Assembly: GCF_964275005.1 (NCBI RefSeq) | Contig: NC_092692.1 | Coordinates: 15,336,084-15,400,083 of the forward strand | Direction of reading: 5' to 3' | Origin: Diadema setosum | Taxonomy: Eukaryota > Echinodermata > Echinoidea > Diadematoida > Diadematidae | DNA length: 64,000 nucleotides | In this document: piece by piece, positions 23,537-36,525 of the stretch | How the letters are laid out: each line of letters begins with the position of its first letter | Numbering within the stretch: the first letter of the stretch is position 1 | Program-made: the position numbers and the translations under genes | Notes under the pieces: generated by a model | Databases searched by the model: none | Seen by the model: only the letters and a program-made list of their open reading frames with translations | What the model was told of the DNA's origin: nothing

Positions 23537-26500
23537 GTAGGACCTATAAGCTCCATCAATGAGGATTGTCTTAGAATGGACATGTGGACATTATAAGCGT
23601 CGTTTCCCGTTTTCTTTTGTGATAGATATTAAATTCATGCATTTTCTGTTCTTTCCCACGCCTCGTTTGTCCAAAGAGAGATAGGTCTGTATGACAGAGA
23701 GAAAGTCATATGCATTTTTTTTTTCTATAAACATCGATTTCCTGGTATTCTATATCACTTCAAACAGCTTAAGGAATACAAAATACGGGAACCAGTTTGA
23801 CTGAAAATGGAAGAACATGTATCATCCTCATCTATAATGCCGAGGAGAAATTCAAACTAAATGATCGCAAAGCAGACCTCATTACAAGTAGGCCTTATAG
23901 GCCTCTCAGTAAAGAAGGGATCATGGAGAGACACCTTCAGAAAAAAAAAATGACGCAGGAAGAAATACGATAGGATGAAAACTCTTCGACAATGCTTATT
24001 TCGATGCATTCATCCTCAGATAATGCACAATATATTGGCAGGCTGACTCAGCGAGGTAATTTGGCACCTTGTTAAGCTTCAAAGTTGTTCAATTCAAAAT
24101 GCTTTTCAAGCAAACCCCACTGTCAGTGATGCTATAAATGTATCCGTATAAAACCCAACAAAAATTCAAGGTCCATGGCCTGCCAAAAAATCTTGGCCAG
24201 CAAAGCCTCGATTATCAAACAAAGCCATAGTGATCATCCGCAATCTCCCTGTTTCAACTATAGAGTTGGCAACATCAGGCAAGCTACTGTGTGCAATCGC
24301 GTCTTGATATCTTGTCTCTCAGTATGTGATTAATGGGCCCACAATGGATTTATTGATTCACAAGTAGGTATCATTCTTAAGTACTTCTCTTTTGTTCACG
24401 TGTCATTAAGAAATACAATGGATTTAGCTTTGTGCGATTGTCACTTTATTGAACAATGAACTTTTTCAATTTGCATGCAGATGAAATGCAAATGAAATGT
24501 AAATCCAATGAGAAATGCATGTATATGATAGCTTATTCCTCCAAGGTGCAAACAGATGTGTTACAACAAACATGAGATTCAAGGTAATGTCCGTCGGCGT
24601 TGACGGCGGAAATTGGGTGAATGTGTAACTTTCCTTTTTTATCTCTGGTTACAGGACACTGTGACTTGTCGCTATCCGTCGACGGGCAAAGTGAGTGTCG
24701 CCTCTATCGATCACGAAGAGAGGGGAAAAGATCGGCTTCTGTTGTTCTACCAAAACTGTGAGAAGTATGCGAGGACTGTGGACAACGACCCACAAGCGAT
24801 TATCGAGCAGACGAAGTTCGCTCGCGGCCCTGAGATGGCGGCAGTACGCAAGGCTGTGGGCCGTAGACTTACTCCACCCGGCTCTGCGACTCCAAAAAAC
24901 ATCTCGATCGGTAATGAACCGAATGTAATTTTACAAACTATATATCAGTAAACAAGCAAGACCTCCTCTTTAACATTCTAAATGTGTTGATTTCTGACAG
25001 AGTTTATATATGCAAATATATGTAGGAAATGACGGTATAGGTCTTATCGACCCAGTGTATTATTGTTCTCCTCTTGAGGGTATTTCATTACTACGTAGCC
25101 TACCCAGTTTTGCACTCACATGAAAAGGGCGTAAAGTAATCGTGTGTAAAGATTCAAGTATAACATCCATTGTACCATATTTTAATCATATCTTAATGAG
25201 AACAAACAAAAACATTGAATTTTCACATATTCATTACCAAAATAACTGGAGAGTTTAGTGTATCTTAAATTTCCTATTCAACATAAGTTTATAATAATGT
25301 GTGTTCACACACACCGGACGTGACAAATTTAACATACATCTACACACACACATGTATAAAAGTTCATTCAGTGCGAAGAAAGCAATTGATGTGCCATATC
25401 ATTTCAATCATTAGTCCGTCCTCGAGTACGTTTAACACATCCCTATAGCAGTATATAGCGCACATCCATAGACATATCTTAGGTGTGTTACATAGCGTAA
25501 ACATCATGAGCTGCGGTTGATAGTAAGAGCTTGACTCATCTTGACTAACGTCAGGCAGGGTCTCAACCATTTAGTGCCTGTCGCCGCCAGAGATGTATAC
25601 AATGTACTTGCACAAAGCCTTTATAAAGTCCCGCGCGTTGCGTATGATATTTCCTGAATGCTCTATTATCGTTATCGTTTCTAGTCATTATCCTCTTAGA
25701 TGAATCCTCAAATAAATGGAATTTTATCAAACCGATGAAAAGTAAGTAAAAACGTCCAACACCTTCCCTCGAGATCTCGATGTAAAGTGTTAATGTCATG
25801 CGATGAACATAATTTTGGTGATACTTTTACTCGTTCAAAATTCAATAATTGATTTTAATGACAAATTATGTTTGCAAAAGGATTTTGTTTGTCCTCAATC
25901 CGAGGGGCTTTTTATAAAATGATATTCATTGAAAGTGTGTCATCATGTATATAGAATTAGTGTGAGTTAATTGACGTGATTTCTTGTGCAGAGATTATTC
26001 TTGAAAAGAATGACACTTGGCAATAGTTTTGAGTAAAGTTATCCAGGCTTCCAAAGCTTCTATTGAACTTTAATCCATTGGGTGTGCTTGGAGTCCCGAT
26101 AGGCACAGAAAACCCCAAAGCGTTTTACACACTGTCCAACGGCCCTGACACAGAAAAGGTTAAAGGTCCTGTTTACCTTTGGAAGCAGTGATTCAAAAAA
26201 TGTTCAAGATATCACTTATGATGCATATGTGTACGTCAGTTCTATCACAAAACATCCTATCATATACAATTTTGCAACGAAGCCTAAAATATAAGGAGAT
26301 ATCACTATTTTTCTGATTAAACCATAACTAGACGGTTTAGTCTGAAAACATTTTTATTATAACTATTGTTCACATTTTGTGTATTTAACAATCAGATATA
26401 CTTAACATCGATTATATACACTGCTTCAAATTTTTACATTGGTTATTTCTATCCCTAACTCCCATTTTAGAACCATTTTGAAGCACTAATGCTGGGTTTT

Positions 26501-29500
26501 TGTTTCATCTGTAAATGGTAAATTATGCCTTTGTAAGGTCTTTAAACGCCGAGGGCCTTAATGTTCGTATAGGAGGCTTAATATCTTTCCTCTCTAACAA
26601 TAACCGATAGAACGGTGTTCTTCGGGCATAAACCTATTGATGCCACCGTTTCATGACCATGTCATGTGACATCTATGAGTGTTTACACTCTCGATCATAC
26701 GATCCAGAGATGCATCATCCCAGATTTCCGTAAAACGATTCTCTCTAAAGGAGGTTACTGACATTTCCTAGCGCTTTCCCAGTCAGGCTCTCAGTATTCG
26801 TTCTCTTTAAAGGTCTATGAAAATTTTCAGGAAAACTCCTTTGATAACATTGATGACTTATATGCATTGAATCTCTTCTAAAATCAGACAGTATTTTAGC
26901 AACCCGTTCCTCGCCGAGAAGGGGGTGGGGTATGGTTGAGGGAGAGTGATGAAAAGGTTACAGGGTAGTTGTAAAACCTGTGTGTTCATTATGTCCAGGT
27001 AAATCTTGCATAAATATACGTAATGCCTTTTGTGTGCGTGTTTCCAGTAAGTCTTCTTGACTTTTTTATCTTACACTCTGTCGCAATGAAACAGTGGGTA
27101 CACCAATACCTCAGTATACCAAGGATAAACCATTTGCATACATCTTTGATATTTATACACAATTTGCGATTCCACTGATGTTCTTTTTTTTTTTTTTATG
27201 AATCTAAAATAGTGGTATAAATTCATATACTGCATTGACGAGACAGGGAATCCGGGAGACATGACGCACCCCTGCTCTGTTCCGCATTCTGTCGGATCAG
27301 GGCCAACTCCTGATACACACCCAGGCAGTCACAAGAGGCGTGAGTCACTACAAGTTCCCCCGCTATAATTGCCACGTCAATCTTAGCTTGTTGCTATGCC
27401 AACATTCAGGAGCAGGGGAGGGGTATGCCACATCCGTTTTAGAAAAGGTTTACACTTTATTGTATACATTACCATGACTGTCGTGGGGAGCCCAGTTATG
27501 ACCTTGCACTTCGTTGCATGCAATCAATTTATCAGGTAATACTCTCCAACATCTGTCCAATGTAGGATAAAAATCAGAATATGCTGCAAAATATTGACCA
27601 GACTAATGAACAACGCTGCCATACTGGCATACAAATGGCATACATTCCTCTGTGATACAGAAATTCAAACGGTACAATATTTTTTACCATCTTCCACATT
27701 AACTATGCTTTACTCCAGTTTTATTTTACCGTATTTGAATTATATATTGGTGTGGGACAACACGCATCAATTCCTTTTGGAAAAAAATTTATTATCGCAA
27801 AAAAAAAAAAGTCGAGAGTAATCTTTAACTTAAATCCGCGTGCTCATACTAATAATTTGTTTTGTGATGATAAATTATCAAAGATAAATGATTTATATTT
27901 ATTTCAGTTGGGTCAATTTATGTTCAAATATATTGATTAAAGTTTACCACAAATATTTGATAAAATCTTTCGCCGCAATGATGCGGTACGCAATTATCCT
28001 ACTCGACGTTCCAGTGAATATCATTTACCATTACTACGTACAATTCTCGCCCAAAATACGTTCGTTTTCACTGTCCCGAGGTTCTGGAACAGCCTTGATA
28101 ATACTCTAAAAGATGCTCTGACTTTTCCTTCCTGTAAATCAAAACTGAAAAAAAATCTTTTGTCGTCCTCACGAAAACAAACAAATAGATTGATTTTTTT
28201 TTGTTATTTTCATAGAAATAAATAAGTTAATTGATGATAAGTATTTTGTTAATTATTAAGAGTTTGTGTTTTAAGCCGAATTTGTATAGGATTTTAAGTT
28301 CTTTCTCATGCCTTGGTGACCTTTCCAGATAACTGGATGTATTTTTGTCTTGTTTTGTTTCACTCCCTTTCTTTGTCATGCCTATCTTCAGTTTTATTTT
28401 CTGTCTGTTCCGTCCCTGCTTTTGTTCCTGTTCTTGTCATATTCCTTTTTTATTTTCTGATTATTTCGCCTGACATCAGGATATCAAAATTTTATACATG
28501 GAGTCCTTGACGGATCTTGAGATGCCCTCAACTTCTAGAGTAATTCACAAATTTTACAAGCTATGTTTTTCTTGTGAATTCCTCTTTTCCACGCAGAGTG
28601 ATAAATCAAGATTGTATTGCCTACTTGTTTATTTTTCCAAACCAGAGTTTATCATTTTAATAATTGTATTCATGTTTTGTCGAAACTTACGTGATTCAAA
28701 GTTCATTTAGATATTATGTACTCATGTAAACGTTATGTGTATTACTTTGTATTACCTTATATGGAAATAAAACCATTTGAATTTGAATGACAAGACCCGA
28801 CTCCGGGAAAATGGTATTAGGGGACTATCTACAGAATGGACAATTTGAGATTTACAGATTCTCTTGCCAAAACCCTGTATTCTTTATAGTATCTATTTAT
28901 TTGCCTCTGTGGCAAAATTGTCATAATCTCTTCATCGATTCATTCACGCATCGGCTATTCACAAATAGCCGATTAAGAGAGTTTCAGTTTAAACTGATGC
29001 ATGGTATTGTTTATACAAATCACCATCTTTTCAGGTTTGGTTTTACTGCAAGTAATTTATGCTCTTTTTGTGAAAAAGAAGAAGAAACATACAAACACTT
29101 ATTTTATATTTGTGAGCATGTGAAATTACTCTAGGAATCATGTGAAGAAATGATAGAGAATGTTGAATTTAAAAATTGTACTTGGGAAGAAATTCTGTTT
29201 GGGTGGAAGGAGGATAATAGGGGAAAACATCAGTTGTTAAATCACATTTTGATTTTGGTTAAATATTTGATTTTTAAAAGTAGAGAATATGGAAAGCCGC
29301 CTACATATCGTGAAATAAAAAAATAATATTTTAGAGGATAGATTTGAGGAAAAGAAATTAGCATCAATGAAGGGAACTTGAACCATTCATTTTAGTAAAT
29401 GGGAAAATTTGAAAATAAGTATGGAAGGACCCGGAGCCAGATGTCCACGGGGAAGGGGGGAAGGGAGGGGGGGGGGGGGGGGGAGGGGGAGGGGGAGGGG

Positions 29501-32500
29501 GTGATTAACGGGAATATCGATTCCATTTGGTTGTATATCGATTTTAATTGGGTGCATATTGATGTGTTAAATATTTCTTTGTATGAAGCACCGTTACGCT
29601 GAAAGTACAGCTCCATTTAATATAAATATTTTTTTTTTTTTAATGAATGCGCTGTCATGTTAAAAGGACAGATCCATTTGATTTTAATGAAAGCAAGTAA
29701 GCAGTGTATGTTGTTTTTTTTCTCGGTGAATTGTATTTCCTTTGCTAATGCACTGTTCCTGCTGAAAGTACAGCTTGGTTTGATTTCATTATAATTGTGT
29801 TTTGTTAAATCGTGAATTCTGTAATACATATGATTCGATTTATCATGAAATTGTATTGAATATGGAATCAATAAAAGATTATGGAAAAAAAAATCATGCA
29901 ATGAACGGAGCATGGTCGATCTCGTGCTGCAAGTATTATGGTACATGTATGTGACTATACTATGTCATTGTATCAACTATGTACGATATCACAAAGTTGT
30001 TGTTGTTTTGTTATTTCGATAAGGATGATTAGTGGCGTTAACATTCCCAAGCTTTCTTCAAGCCCACACAGTACTATGGTGATGATGGGAGAGAAGATCT
30101 TCTTCGGCCGAAGGAAACGACTGTCGTGATTACCTGCGCAGCGCTCATCACAAATTATCCACAAGGTCAAGTCTATCACAGCTGTAAACTATTAGTTACT
30201 CTTGGCTTGTATTTCATCATTCGTTCGATTCCTATATCTTTTTATCTTCATGGTTTCTTTCCTTATCCACGCCAGATCAAATTGAGCTGATACATCACAT
30301 GTGTGGCTACGAGACGACGTACTATGGTGGGACTTACACCCCTTGGTGTTACTTGTTCTCGGACGACGAAAAGCGCGTGGTCGAATACTACCTCGACCTC
30401 AAGTACTACTGGACCGAAGGCTACGGTTATGATATCACTTCAAAAATCGCCTGCCCACTGATAGACGACATCGTCGACTACCTACGGGACGTTGCTACTG
30501 CTGCACCTGAGTAGGTTCCGTTGTTTTTATTGTGTTTATATCTTACCTTTTCCTGTGACCGCTAGGGACACGGGAAATCCAATTGTTAAAATCCGGTGCT
30601 GCTGTAATTGCCTGTAATGAAGCATGATTCACGACAGCGATGACTTTTTTAAAACCATTTAGATTGAGATTATTCTGATGGTAGATATGACAATATATGT
30701 GGGCCCAAATAATGATGGACTTTATAAACTGATAGTCTTGATCACAGTTCAACTTCAGTGTCTAAAAATGACATTGAGGAGGATAACAACAATTATTGAA
30801 TACTGACTATGATAACAATGACACTATATGGTAAGCATTACATTGGTATGACAACAATGTTGAAACTGATTAACAAATTGCCCTACATCGACGTAAATAA
30901 TTGTTAATCAGTTCCAATAAAGACAACTAGACGGAAGAATTTCGTGAATCTGAATGACAATGTTAATAACGAAATGTTGATTAAATGCCACTGCAACTAT
31001 ATTATATAGAATATGATGCACAAAAATAGGGAAATGTGTAAATTTGAAGAAAAAAAAAAAAGAAGCGTCATATAAGTTCAGAGACCAAGACATCGTATAA
31101 TTAGTCATATTTGCTCAGGATATATGATATCAACTACAAATGCCGCTCTGACTAGCGAGAAACAATAATGCATTGAAATGCATCATTGTTTCTCGCTAGT
31201 CAATACGTTTTCCTTCCGTCTCGATACCTGAACTCGCACTCATGGGACATTTATCGGGAAGCGAGAATTAACCCCCGCCCATCGCAGCTCGCTGAGAGGC
31301 TTTTATGGTTTTAATATATGGTACCCAATGTCAAAATCGAAGGGCATGTGTCAAACCGCTAAAACATGTATTTCATCCGAATGTCTTATCAAAGAAGCGC
31401 AAAATAAGGACTATTAGTATTAGGACATGGATTGAGAAACAGACACGGAAGGAAATGGACACTGAAATGAAAAAGTTTGCATTCATACTATTCTTCATTC
31501 GTGAGAACGTAGCATTCCGGACTTTACCATGTGCATAGTATCATAAAAAAACGCCACGTGAAGTAAGTACATTCAAAGTCTTAGACCGCGGCAGCGTACG
31601 CCACAGTCGGGAAATTTGTCATTGAGACACTGTTCTGGAGACTGAGGGGAAATGCCATATCCTCATTACAGCATGACAGGTTTGTCTGCGTGAGTGTTTG
31701 TCTGGCATTGCTGGGCTGTGAGCAGAGTATAGCAGCAGGCTTAATCCCGACGAATGACAAATGATTCGTTACAAACTCGCATGATGTATATCTTAACCTA
31801 GTTTGTTAAGTTGTTTTTTTTTTTCCCCAAATGTCGCGGCACTGATGTGAGCTGACGATCGAACAAGTGTAACAGGCAGACTGATAAAAAGAAAGTACAT
31901 TTCGTAAATTGCGTAGTTTGACATTTGCTAGATGTGGAGGCCAAGGTGAATATTTGAGTAAGAAGTCGTTGAAAGTTCAAGGGATTACCCAAGGATTTGA
32001 GAAATACCTGATGATAAGGGTGATCAGACTGGATAGACATACACGCAAAAAAACAACAACAACAACAACAAAAACCCCTAATCTGAAATGTCTCTAAATG
32101 TCAGCTGAAAGTCGCATTGAAAGTTGGCTGTACATGTACGTAGTAACCCCTTTTTGTACAAGTTGATCTTTTGATTTCAGCTTGTTGTAATATCATCGGA
32201 ATTCTTCCCGATTTTCAAGATTACTTTAGCTGCCGTAAAATAATCTTTTACACAACGTTAAAAATCTAGGACCAACAACACTAAACACAGAGGGGCCCAC
32301 ATTCTACAAGCTCTGTCTTTTTAGTGGGTCTCTCCATTTTTCGCACTTTAAGCAAAGTTATACATGTACTTCATTTCGATCACTTCTGTTTCTTTTTTAC
32401 AACAATGTATAATTACTATAAGGTCCTCAATTGTTGTACATTCTTTTCAATACATAATGTTCTATTTACCTTATTCTCTGTTGTCAAAAGAAGTGTAACT

Positions 32501-33574
32501 TATGTTCTGTCGGAAAATGAAATAAACTTTGAATCGAATCGAATCCCATCACGTTGTGATTCTCTTTGGAAAAGAAAGATAAAAAAAAATAAAAACAAAT
32601 TGCATGCATGGGATTCTCCTGGCTTCTCATGGTGCAAAAAGATGGGGGCGCTCTATTATAGTAAACCCTTAGCCAAATTGCCACTTCATATCAATAAATG
32701 AGTACTTGGGTGATTGATTAAACATTGCTGTCATTAAAAAATACGCATGCTATTGATAATATTGTAACACTGACCAGTGACATGATGGGTATGTTAACCC
32801 ATTGTCTGGAAAAAAAAAATGTGTTCAGGAATCTGATAACATTTGAAAATAAGTGAGAAAGAAAAGGGGGGGGGGGGATTATCACTCTGAAGTTGTGCAC
32901 CCTCTCAAAGTTGGCCTACGTTGGCACTCGATTACGAGTATTCAATAATGACCTATTATTCGTGGAAGTTACAGACTCTATTTCAATAAACGCAGAAGAA
33001 AGACAGTCATCGATCATAGCTATGTTTGAATTGGCAAAAAGAGTTACGTCCCAGTGTATCCAGTTTATAAGACACCTTTTTAATAGTGTTAATGTATAAT
33101 GTTTCTTTGTTTGTTTCCATTGTAATCCTACATAGCACGCCCAAAGGGCATTTCAAGTTTGCACACCATGCAACTATCCAGCCCCTGCTGACCTCACTGG
33201 GACTCTATAAAGACTCGGCCAAACTCCTGGCCAATAACTACAACGTGAGCATCGATCGCGACTGGTCCTCGGGAAGGATTTCCCCCACCGGGGGCAACGT
33301 CGCTTTCAACTTCTTGCGGTGTCCCAGCGGTCAGCACCGTGTACTCATGCTCCACAACGAGTTACCCATCAAGGTCGGTCCCTGCAAGGAGTTCTTTTGC
33401 CCCTTGAGTACGGCCGTATCCCACCTGACCGCTTCCTCGGGCGGATGCCAGTTCGACAAAACGTGCCGCATGGGTCGGAGAAACCCCAGAAATGGCGCCG
33501 ATAGCACCGCTGCAATATCTTGGCTTGTAGCTACTCTGGGAATTCTCGCTGCACGCCTGAACTTACTTACATAG
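22937..33574 (+). CDS. MINPP-A, multiple inositol polyphosphate phosphatase-like (gene model, 4 exons)
   Basis: Exons 22937-23536, 24655-24910, 30276-30510 and 33136-33574 join in phases 0, 1 and 2 to give 509 residues. The order of features is a signal peptide (about residues 1-19), [10 protein letters not shown], the histidine phosphatase motif RHGTRYP at residues 83-89, an RT..SA pocket segment, the Cys-rich MCGYET region with YYWTEGYGYDI, and a C-terminal domain with the conserved HNE segment. MINPPs remove phosphates from inositol hexakisphosphate and lower inositol phosphates in the ER lumen or outside the cell. The HAE motif carrying the proton-donor glutamate reads HHA here (374-376). 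The vertebrate SDEL ER signal is missing; a hydrophobic tail suggests a GPI anchor. Family membership is firm; activity is doubtful. Confidence 0.93.
24655..24910 (+). CDS. MINPP-A exon 2
   Basis: Acceptor GGTTACAG, donor ATCG|GTAATG, phase 0 in and phase 1 out. Encodes the helical segment NCEKYARTVD and RGPEMAAVRKAVGRRL, the counterpart of the vertebrate CEKF...GPEM stretch. Confidence 0.92.
26160..26533. mobile_element. MITE copy 2 in MINPP-A intron 2
   Basis: Diverged copy of the element at 15699-16088, alignable end to end. The left edge TTAAAGG is kept; the right edge reads GCCTTTG with no clear TTAA, so it is slightly eroded or mutated. Confidence 0.72.
27677..28787 (+). mobile_element. 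CR1/L2-like LINE, 5'-truncated 3' part
   Basis: Three-frame translation gives YFLPSSTLTMLYSSFILPYL, then NPRAHTN, FQLGQFMFKY, AVRNYPTRR, YHLPLLRTILAQNTFVFT and WNSLDNTLKDALTF, the C-terminal domain after the reverse transcriptase in CR1/L2-type LINEs. Several frameshifts and stops show it is dead. The 3' UTR ends in GGAAATAAAACC and a TTTGAA-like tail. Confidence 0.8.
28788..29890 (+). mobile_element. L1/Tx1-like LINE 3' fragment
   Basis: Encodes FQFKLMHGIVYTNHHLFRFG, then a C-x2-C...H-x4-C zinc motif (SNLCSFCEKEEET, HLFYICEHV), the zf-RVT domain typical of L1 and Tx1 C-termini, followed by stops. The 3' UTR has AATAAAAG near 29869 and an A run. A G-rich tract lies at 29450-29500. The 5' end abuts the CR1/L2-like tail directly. 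Confidence 0.78.
30276..30510 (+). CDS. MINPP-A exon 3
   Basis: Acceptor CACGCCAG, donor CTGA|GTAGGT. Encodes HHMCGYETTYYGG, WCYLFSDDEKRVVEYYLDL and YWTEGYGYDI, matching the vertebrate VLEYLNDLKQYW...GYGY block. It is four codons longer than in B and C because of an insertion after the MCGYET motif. Confidence 0.93.
31150..31201. repeat. 24-bp stem hairpin in MINPP-A intron 3
   Basis: Positions 31150-31173 pair with 31178-31201 with one mismatch and a four-base loop (TGAA). The stem begins GACTAGCGAGAAACAAT. It could be a fold-back insertion or a small-RNA precursor. Confidence 0.75.
32268..32548 (+). mobile_element. LINE 3' UTR fragment with GAATC tail
   Basis: Contains CTACAAGCTCTGTCTTTTTA, a motif shared with the LINE 3' UTRs at 39539 and, inverted, at 39816-39842. 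It ends in AAATAAACTTTGAATC followed by GAATC units. No coding part remains. Confidence 0.6.
33136..33574 (+). CDS. MINPP-A exon 4 (active-site end and hydrophobic tail)
   Basis: Acceptor CTACATAG, phase 2. Encodes FKFAHHATIQPLLTSLGLYK, aligned to the vertebrate FGHAETLLPLLSLMGYFKD, then RISPTGGNVAFNF, the HNELP segment and a Cys-rich end. The last residues (AAISWLVATLGILAARLNLL) are hydrophobic after a small-residue/Ser-rich spacer, as in GPI-anchored proteins. Confidence 0.93.
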
Positions 33575-34179
33575 ACCAATGAACAGTATTTCTGTCTTCA
33601 TTTGTTTTCCTCTCGGCACTTCAGGAGGAGTGCGTGCATTTGCAAAGGAAATTTCCCCTTATTAAGTACGAAGGAGAAACTCTCTTTTCTTGGAAGTAGG
33701 CCAATGAAATGATTTACCTTTGCTAAGTTGACAGAATTATGTTAGCCGGACATTGCTCAGTAGTCGGAGAGAAGTAACAACTACAACAACGAAGCCAACA
33801 GCCTAGATGAAACAAGCAAACGAACAAAAACAGTTCATGAGAAATAATCTCATTAATAAGTCTCCTATCCAGATACAATTGCATGTTGTATGGAGCGACA
33901 ATTTTCCTCACTGGTACATTTTGAGACACATGGAAGGATGGTGTCCGCCCCATGCATACGACAAATTGAGTTTGATGACTTCTTTTTCTTACATGATGTG
34001 GGTTCCAGCAGTTTCTATATAGCACATCTGTTGTTGCTAATTGAGATCGAATATTAAATCCTTGTACATGTAGTTGTCATATTTTGTATGATGCTGCCCA
34101 GGGGATGCCGTCAACAGCAGAAATCACCTGGCGTTCCTTAAAAGCAAATGTGTTTGTCTGTCTTCGTTATAAAGATATT

Positions 34180-34351
34180 GGCCCGAATTCACGAAGGTCG
34201 TTTAAATCTAAACCATGGTTTACAAAAAAGTGACAAAAATGCGTTGGTACGTGCATATCAAAGGCATATACGCCTATCATACGCTTATTTTAAACCATGG
34301 TCTGTACTTGTACCAATGTCTGAGTTTAAACCACCTTCGTGAATTCGGGCC
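34180..34351. mobile_element. short MITE, 172 bp
   Basis: Ends are inverted repeats: GGCCCGAATTCACGAAGG at the left and its complement at the right, continuing into GTTTAAA. Inner AAACCATGGT copies also pair. ATT flanks both sides, a possible three-base target duplication. Confidence 0.8.
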
Positions 34352-35942
34352 ATTGTGCTGCTTCGAAAATGTGTTGACGGTATAATTTGTTTATCCTTGT
34401 CATTAAACATATTAGACAGTCATTTGTTTAGGGACTTACCTTTATAAATTCATCTGCGAAGTTCACACATTTACGCCAAAAACGTTAACGTTTTATTGGT
34501 ATTTTTTAGCTATTCAATTTTGAGTTCTGAATAAAAAATGTAGTAAGTGATTTGATTTCAACACAAATGAAATTGATTAGCCTCGTAGTATTACTGTGTG
34601 TTAACTTGACATGGTAAACGTGGTATTCAGGACATCAACTCCCCCTTACAAATGAGTTGAATAGCTATTATAGTTGAAAATTATCTTTCAGAAGTCGTGG
34701 TAGTGTTATTCTATTTTTTTTATTTACATTCGCTAAGAAAAACAAACAATAGATTTCGGAATTTCACATGTAACATATTTGTGACGTATTCAACTGGCAT
34801 CACTGAACACACCTAGGTCTGATTTCCTAAAAGATGTTAGGATGGCAATTTTAGGATAGCAATTAAATTTGGCTTGAATAGTAATTGCCTGTAGCAACAT
34901 CCAATCAGGAAGCGGGATTCTATAATCATGGCCATGACACTTATGATATCATATGGCAACGTTTTATGAAATGGAGCCCAGATGAATCGTGCACATCGGC
35001 AAAGATCTGCCCCTTCCAACAAGGTCCTGAATGGCGATATTTTTGTCACCTATTCATTTTGGACTCAATGTACGTAGTCGAGAAGTTGAGTATTCCGAAT
35101 CCGTGATGAACGCATGCGTGTGCTCGTGTCGACGTGGCTGATTCTGAGATCAGCGAAAGTAGGTTGTTTCAACGGAATTACATCGACAATGACTATAATA
35201 TAATGTTGGCTTTAACATGGTTGTAAATTGTTTGGTGGAATAAATACATGTAAGTATATGCATTTAACTTTGGCTGGAGACGATGCAATATTTTAAAGTG
35301 TGTCAGTGTAGCCATGAAGTCCATGATGAAGTCATGGTTATCAGAGAATATTGCATAACGTGTGAATCGTATGTGTTTAAACTGTGACTAACCGTTAAAG
35401 GCTAGGCATTGCAATAACGGGAATGACAGAAGTAAAAACGACGACGACGACAACAACAACAACAAAAGAAAACATGAAGTATATCTTTTTCAAGAAACAT
35501 TGAAACAGAAAAAGAAAACAACAGACTTCAGTCTGCATCACTGTATTTCTTTGTAGTGGCAGAATAACGAGAAACATGATTAACGATCATCTCATGCAGA
35601 AAACGATAAGATACCAAGTATATAGGAGTGTGGATAAAGGTATGTGTGCTGTAAATCTAGGTATGAGTGAAATGGACGCAGACTCATTAAATACGACCTA
35701 CTAGTACTTGATCTAGAGCAGCATTTGCCAGTGATGCCATAGCGTTGTTAAACTTATTGCGAGCATAACGGTTGAATGATTCAGACTGCGTAATGGTGAG
35801 ACTGTAAATAGTTTTCGTATGAACATAACATACGCGACAGTATATGTTAGACTTATCAAGCTTAAAAAACAAATACACTGTATTTGCAAACGTGAAAGAG
35901 AAAACAAAACACAATGCCGGCTTGATGTGGCTGTCCAAGTTC

Positions 35943-35946
<4 letters not shown>

Positions 35947-36006
<60 letters not shown>

Positions 36007-36043
36007 CATACATATATATATACGTGTGTGTGTGTGTGTGTGT
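35947..36043. repeat. (TA)n and (TG)n microsatellite
   Basis: A long alternating TA run, interrupted by CATA units, then a TG run. Comparable TA arrays are at 59731-59787, 59957-59993, 60471-60518 and 60591-60646. Confidence 0.92.
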
Positions 36044-36046
36044 GTT

Positions 36047-36525
36047 GATTGAGTGGATGCAGCAATTTTATACATCAGTGAAAGTTTGAGGAAAATTGGA
36101 CAATCCGTCCAAAAGTTATACATTTTTGAAGTTTCAAGTGCCGCCATCGCTGGATGAGATGACTACTACTGTTTGTGATGTCACGTGCGGAGAACCTTGT
36201 AAAGAAATTATATTTTAAAAAGGTCCACATTCTTTTCACATTAATCGCATTATAAAGGTACTTGACTTGCCTCTTTCAGAAGGCAGGGGGAATAATATTT
36301 CCCATAACATACGTCAGTGAAAAATAGAGAGAATGTGCACGTAAAAAAAAAAAAAAAAATCCGAAATTTTGTGGAATTCCCTTTATATTTTCTTTATATC
36401 TCATCCAGCGATGGTGGCACTAACACTTCAAAAAATCGTAACTGAGCGGATTGTCGGCTTTTCCTCAAACATTCACTGATGTGTTCTAGAAACATTGCTC
36501 CATTCACTCAATTCACATAATTCAT
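36047..36525. mobile_element. non-autonomous element with ~120-bp inverted arms
   Basis: The arm at about 36047-36170 pairs with the complement of about 36400-36525 over ATCAGTGAA...TTTGAGGAAAA, GACAATCCG and CCATCGCTGGATGAGAT. The centre has no coding capacity. It lies about 225 bases left of the Tc1 element. Confidence 0.65.

Larger units (their letters stand above)
33575..36046. other. spacer downstream of MINPP-A
   Basis: Contains the 3' flank of MINPP-A, one short MITE (34180-34351), an ACG/ACA trinucleotide tract near 35438-35466 and a TA/TG microsatellite at 35947-36043. No coding exon recognised. Confidence 0.5.

Noticed and set aside
33355-33363. HNE in the MINPP C-terminal domain as the HAE/HD proton-donor motif
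   Set aside because: By alignment it corresponds to the vertebrate LNE in MLLNEKVLP, about 50 residues after the true HAE site, so it cannot stand in for HAE by position.
35941-36147. Tyr/Ile repeat frames at the TA arrays (also 59726-60004)
   Set aside because: They are translations of (TA)n and (TG)n microsatellites.
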